This document shows positions 33,274 to 36,232 of a stretch of 36,232 nucleotides of DNA, piece by piece. Every line of letters starts with the position of its first letter. Within the stretch, counting starts at the first letter, position 1. Source of the stretch: an uncultured Porphyromonadaceae bacterium (GTDB taxonomy: Bacteria; Bacteroidota; Bacteroidia; Bacteroidales; Muribaculaceae). The position numbers were made by a program, and so were the translations under genes. Location of the stretch: assembly GCA_947177015.1 (NCBI GenBank), contig CAMWSV010000002.1, positions 1 through 36,232 on the forward strand. The letters are read 5' to 3'. The notes under the pieces were generated by a model. That model was not told where the DNA came from. It saw only the letters and a program-made list of their open reading frames with translations, and did not search any database.

Positions 33274-36232
33274 TCATGCGGCGGTGATGGCATCGTGGAG
33301 CATCGCGACGAATTGAGCCACCTGCGGCACCTTCTCCGGGAAATGCTTCATCAGCGAGTCGCGGAAGATGCGGTTGTCGCGGAATACACTCTTTTTCATG
33401 TCGCCGTTCATGCATACGTAGTTCAGGATGTTGTTGATGAATTCTTCCTGTCCCGCAGTTAGCGTGTTGGCTGATATAAATTCGGTGAAAAGGGCTATCG
33501 CCTTCTTTCGGTCGAGTCCCACTATCTTACGGATAAAGGCCGCCACGGGTATATCCTCCGTCATTTTCTCATGGCGCAGATAGCGTTCATAGTCCTCTTT
33601 AGTACCCAGTTCTTGCCAGAGGATATGCTCCAGTCGGTCGATATCCTCGCCGGTGAGATATTCCAGATTATGAATCTTCTGAAGCACGGGATGATCCCGA
33701 TGTTTGGCGAGGAAGTCGAGGAGTTTCTCACGGTAACTCACATCGGTGTTGATCCTCTCCCCTCTCCCTCCGTCCGTGATTTCATCTTCGATGGTCACGG
33801 TGAAGGTCTTGCCACCGTCGGTTACCAGATATTTCATCAGGTCGCGCAGTTCGCGGCGAAGATTTTCAATCGAGCGCAGGGTCTTCTCTTCCCAGAAGGC
33901 GGAGGTCATCACCTCGTTGAGCAGCGGCATCTTGGCTTTGATATCGGGAATCGAACTGCGCTTGCGGAGAGCCTCGGCAATTTGTGTTATCTGCGCCTCG
34001 TGTCTGCTGCTGTCAAATGTCTCGTCAAGCATGCCCAACTCTACGTAGAGCGACAGGAGATCGAATTTCTTGGCGAGTTCGTTTTCGAGCGATTTGGGGA
34101 GCAAGGGTGCCACCTCATTCTTCATCACCTGCACATCCACCTCGGATATATATTGCCACGCCTCGGGGCGGCGGTATTTATCCACCGCCTCCCAGTGGTT
34201 GCGCACGGCGATGTGGGCGTCGTCAAGGCGACCCACCTCCGCCGGGAGCGTCCGCTTGAGTTCGTCGTGCAATCTGACGGCGAATTCATCCGCCTGATAT
34301 TGCGCTCCCTGCAGCAAGCATGCAATGTCGGCACGCACGCCGAAGAGCCGCTCGGTGAGTGAGGTGGCTTTCACCGCTTTTCCCTCCTTATGCCCGGCGC
34401 CGAAGTAATTGAAGTTGCCCCCCCAGTCGAAAATATAGAATTTCTCTTTGTCGCCGCCGGCGCCGAAGATATCCGGACTCAGACGCGTGCCGCGCCCGAT
34501 CATCTGCATGAATTTGATGCGCGAGCGCACACGCTTGAAGAATACGAGGTTTAACACGTCGGGCACGTCGATACCGGTGTCGAGCATATCCACCGACACC
34601 GCAATCTGTGGCATTCTGCCGCGCATGCTGAAGCGGTCAATCAGATCCTGGGAGTAGTCTATCGAGTAGTCTATCTGTTGGCAGAAGTCGGCGCCGTATT
34701 CGGGATATAGACGGTTGAAGCGCTCCACGATGAGTCTGGCGGTCTTGGAGTTCATCGCGAAGATGATGCTCTTCCCTATCATCTCGCCGGATTGAATCTG
34801 CAGTCCGTTGGTCATAAGGTCCTGCAGCATCTTGTCGATGGTGTCGGTATTGTAGATATATTTGAAGATCTCGCTCTCTGAAATGTCGCGGGGTTCGGGG
34901 TCGATATCGGGGTCCCGGTTCAATTGCTCGTATTCCCACACCTCTTCGAGTTGCTCTTTCTCTTCAGCGCTGAGGTCGGCGTATCTGATGCCCTCGTTCA
35001 CAACCTTCGATCCGCGTATGAAATCCTCATAGTCCACAAGATATCCATCCTTCACCGCCTCGGAATATTCATAATAATCGGTGGGTTCACCCCCTTCGAG
35101 ATGAAGGAAGTCGTAGGTAGATTTATCCACCTGGTCGCGGGGAGTGGCGGTCAGACCCACGAGCAGACTGTCGAAGTAACGGAAAATATCGCCGTATCGT
35201 CCGAAGACCGAGCGGTGCGCCTCGTCGATGATGATGAGGTCAAACCTCCCCACGCTATACGGCTTTTGGTCGGTATTGACGTAGTTGATCATCGTCTGAT
35301 AGGTGGAGAAGGTGATTCGGGCGTTGGGGTCTGTCTCGGCGGTCTTGTCGCTGAGCACGGTCACCGGCGTATTGGGGAGGAGTTTGGAGAAGTTGCGCGC
35401 CGCCTGGTTCACGAGTGAGGTGCGATCGGCGAGGAAGAGGGTGTTTTTTACCATGCCGTTGCGCTGCAACACATCCACGAGGGATATGGCGGTGCGGGTC
35501 TTGCCGGTGCCGGTAGCCATCACCAAGAGTCCGCGGCGATGGCGGGCGTTAAACCATTCACACATATTCTTTATCGCGTGCTTCTGGTAGTGGCGGTCGG
35601 TAATTTGGTCGTTGACGGATAAGTCGGTGATTTCGCGAGGCGCGTTGCGTCGCGCAATGATGAGTTCGAGGTCTTTGAGCGTGTGGAAGGCGAAGAGCCG
35701 GCGTGGAGGGTATCCGAGTCCGTCGATGTAGTGGATTTCGTAGCCGTTGGTGTAGTAGATCACGGGGCGTACGTGGTAGCGTTTTTCGAGGCAGTCGGCA
35801 TATAGTTCCGCCTGATGCCTGCCTGCCACGGCATCCTTGGAGGTGCGTTTTGCTTCGATCACCGCGAGGGGTTTGCCGTCTGTGCCGAAGAGCACGTAGT
35901 CGGCTCTCCCCTTACCGCTTCCGTTGGGCATATCCTCCACATCTACCTCTATGCTCGCCTTTCCGCTCACTATGTCTCCGTCCGTCTCCATCACTTCCCA
36001 ACCTGCCTCGCGGAGCATTAGGTCGATAAAGCGGCGGCGTGTCTCGGCTTCGGAGATGTCGAGCCATGAAAGGTCGGGCTTCACCTGCGGGGCGGCTTCT
36101 ACCGCGGCAGCGGGCATAGTGGCGGCGAATGCCTCAGGGGTGGCTGGGGGTTGGGAAACAAAAGCGGGGCTTTTGAACGGGACGGCTTCGCGCGGACGGG
36201 CGGCGGACGCGGTGACGGGCGCGGCGGTGGCG
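33274..36232 (-). CDS. hsdR: Type I restriction enzyme R subunit-like nuclease-helicase (HsdR), 5' end outside the window
   Basis: HsdR is the motor and nuclease subunit of type I restriction systems; it translocates and cuts unmethylated foreign DNA with HsdM and HsdS. Numbering from the in-window ATG (36117): nuclease site D73...E88-A-K90 in GRADYVLFGTDGKPLAVIEAKR, Walker A ATGTGKTR (201-208), DEAH (298-301), LTATP (near 322), and helicase motif VI QMIGRGTRLS. A C-terminal helical domain follows to residue 947. The frame stays open without a stop from 36117 to the window edge, reading an Ala/Pro-rich segment, so the true start is probably further upstream. HsdRs of this wording often carry an N-terminal DUF4145 domain joined by such a linker (inference). 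hsdM/hsdS are not in view and may lie beyond 36232. GC content is higher than in the housekeeping genes, consistent with transfer. Confidence 0.9.
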   Translation of the reverse strand, partial: ATAAPVTASAARPREAVPFKSPAFVSQPPATPEAFAATMPAAAVEAAPQVKPDLSWLDISEAETRRRFIDLMLREAGWEVMETDGDIVSGKASIEVDVEDMPNGSGKGRADYVLFGTDGKPLAVIEAKRTSKDAVAGRHQAELYADCLEKRYHVRPVIYYTNGYEIHYIDGLGYPPRRLFAFHTLKDLELIIARRNAPREITDLSVNDQITDRHYQKHAIKNMCEWFNARHRRGLLVMATGTGKTRTAISLVDVLQRNGMVKNTLFLADRTSLVNQAARNFSKLLPNTPVTVLSDKTAETDPNARITFSTYQTMINYVNTDQKPYSVGRFDLIIIDEAHRSVFGRYGDIFRYFDSLLVGLTATPRDQVDKSTYDFLHLEGGEPTDYYEYSEAVKDGYLVDYEDFIRGSKVVNEGIRYADLSAEEKEQLEEVWEYEQLNRDPDIDPEPRDISESEIFKYIYNTDTIDKMLQDLMTNGLQIQSGEMIGKSIIFAMNSKTARLIVERFNRLYPEYGADFCQQIDYSIDYSQDLIDRFSMRGRMPQIAVSVDMLDTGIDVPDVLNLVFFKRVRSRIKFMQMIGRGTRLSPDIFGAGGDKEKFYIFDWGGNFNYFGAGHKEGKAVKATSLTERLFGVRADIACLLQGAQYQADEFAVRLHDELKRTLPAEVGRLDDAHIAVRNHWEAVDKYRRPEAWQYISEVDVQVMKNEVAPLLPKSLENELAKKFDLLSLYVELGMLDETFDSSRHEAQITQIAEALRKRSSIPDIKAKMPLLNEVMTSAFWEEKTLRSIENLRRELRDLMKYLVTDGGKTFTVTIEDEITDGGRGERINTDVSYREKLLDFLAKHRDHPVLQKIHNLEYLTGEDIDRLEHILWQELGTKEDYERYLRHEKMTEDIPVAAFIRKIVGLDRKKAIALFTEFISANTLTAGQEEFINNILNYVCMNGDMKKSVFRDNRIFRDSLMKHFPEKVPQVAQFVAMLHDAITAA

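Noticed and set aside
33984-34362. Several + strand ORFs inside hsdR
   Set aside because: They lie opposite the intact helicase frame and arise from its high GC content.

Overview
The window reads as a chromosomal segment of a Bacteroidales bacterium, probably a gut member close to Muribaculaceae. The family assignment is inference. The evidence is: protein types typical of Bacteroidota (DUF4296 lipoprotein beside lspA, DUF4293 membrane protein, Omp28-like protein with a C-terminal sorting-like tail, DPP-IV peptidase, archaeal/eukaryotic-type ProRS ending in ARAY, long IleRS with GIHH in the HIGH position); no obvious Shine-Dalgarno sequences; and promoters of the Bacteroides form TTTG-N19-21-TAnnTTTG, best seen before dapA.

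Layout. 1-6.6 kb (+): the 3' end of groEL with a strong terminator, then a tight run abc-f / M13 peptidase / aroE, then a flavodoxin-like gene with its own terminator. 6.8-15.6 kb (-): comEC, DUF4296 lipoprotein, lspA, ileS, a D-Ala-D-Ala-ligase-family gene with a Gly/Lys tail, and a 64-residue helical protein. 15.97-21.35 kb (+): dapA, dnaG and a two-gene NatA/NatB-like ABC exporter. 21.67-36.2 kb (-): miaA with an unrecognised six-helix membrane protein, a secreted thioredoxin-motif/Omp28-like protein, a DPP-IV-type peptidase, proS, DUF4293, a 784-residue TPR-like protein, and an HsdR-type restriction nuclease-helicase whose 5' end lies outside the window.

Most genes are housekeeping: folding, translation (two aminoacyl-tRNA synthetases, a tRNA modification enzyme, ABC-F), replication priming, lysine/peptidoglycan and shikimate metabolism, and lipoprotein processing. 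The right edge is accessory: restriction helicase plus TPR protein, with GC-rich DNA. I see no tRNA, rRNA, insertion sequence, CRISPR array or riboswitch.

The most unusual feature is in the gaps. Most longer spacers carry their own short tandem repeat, unrelated in sequence to the others (periods of about 9, 16, 18, 19, 21, 24, 26 and 42 bp, 2-5 copies). Some run into gene 3' ends, lie in 5' leaders, or contain promoter -7 boxes. I did not recognise a new multi-gene system. This pattern of spacer repeats is the best candidate for something undescribed, followed by the 444-residue membrane protein and the HsdR/TPR edge.
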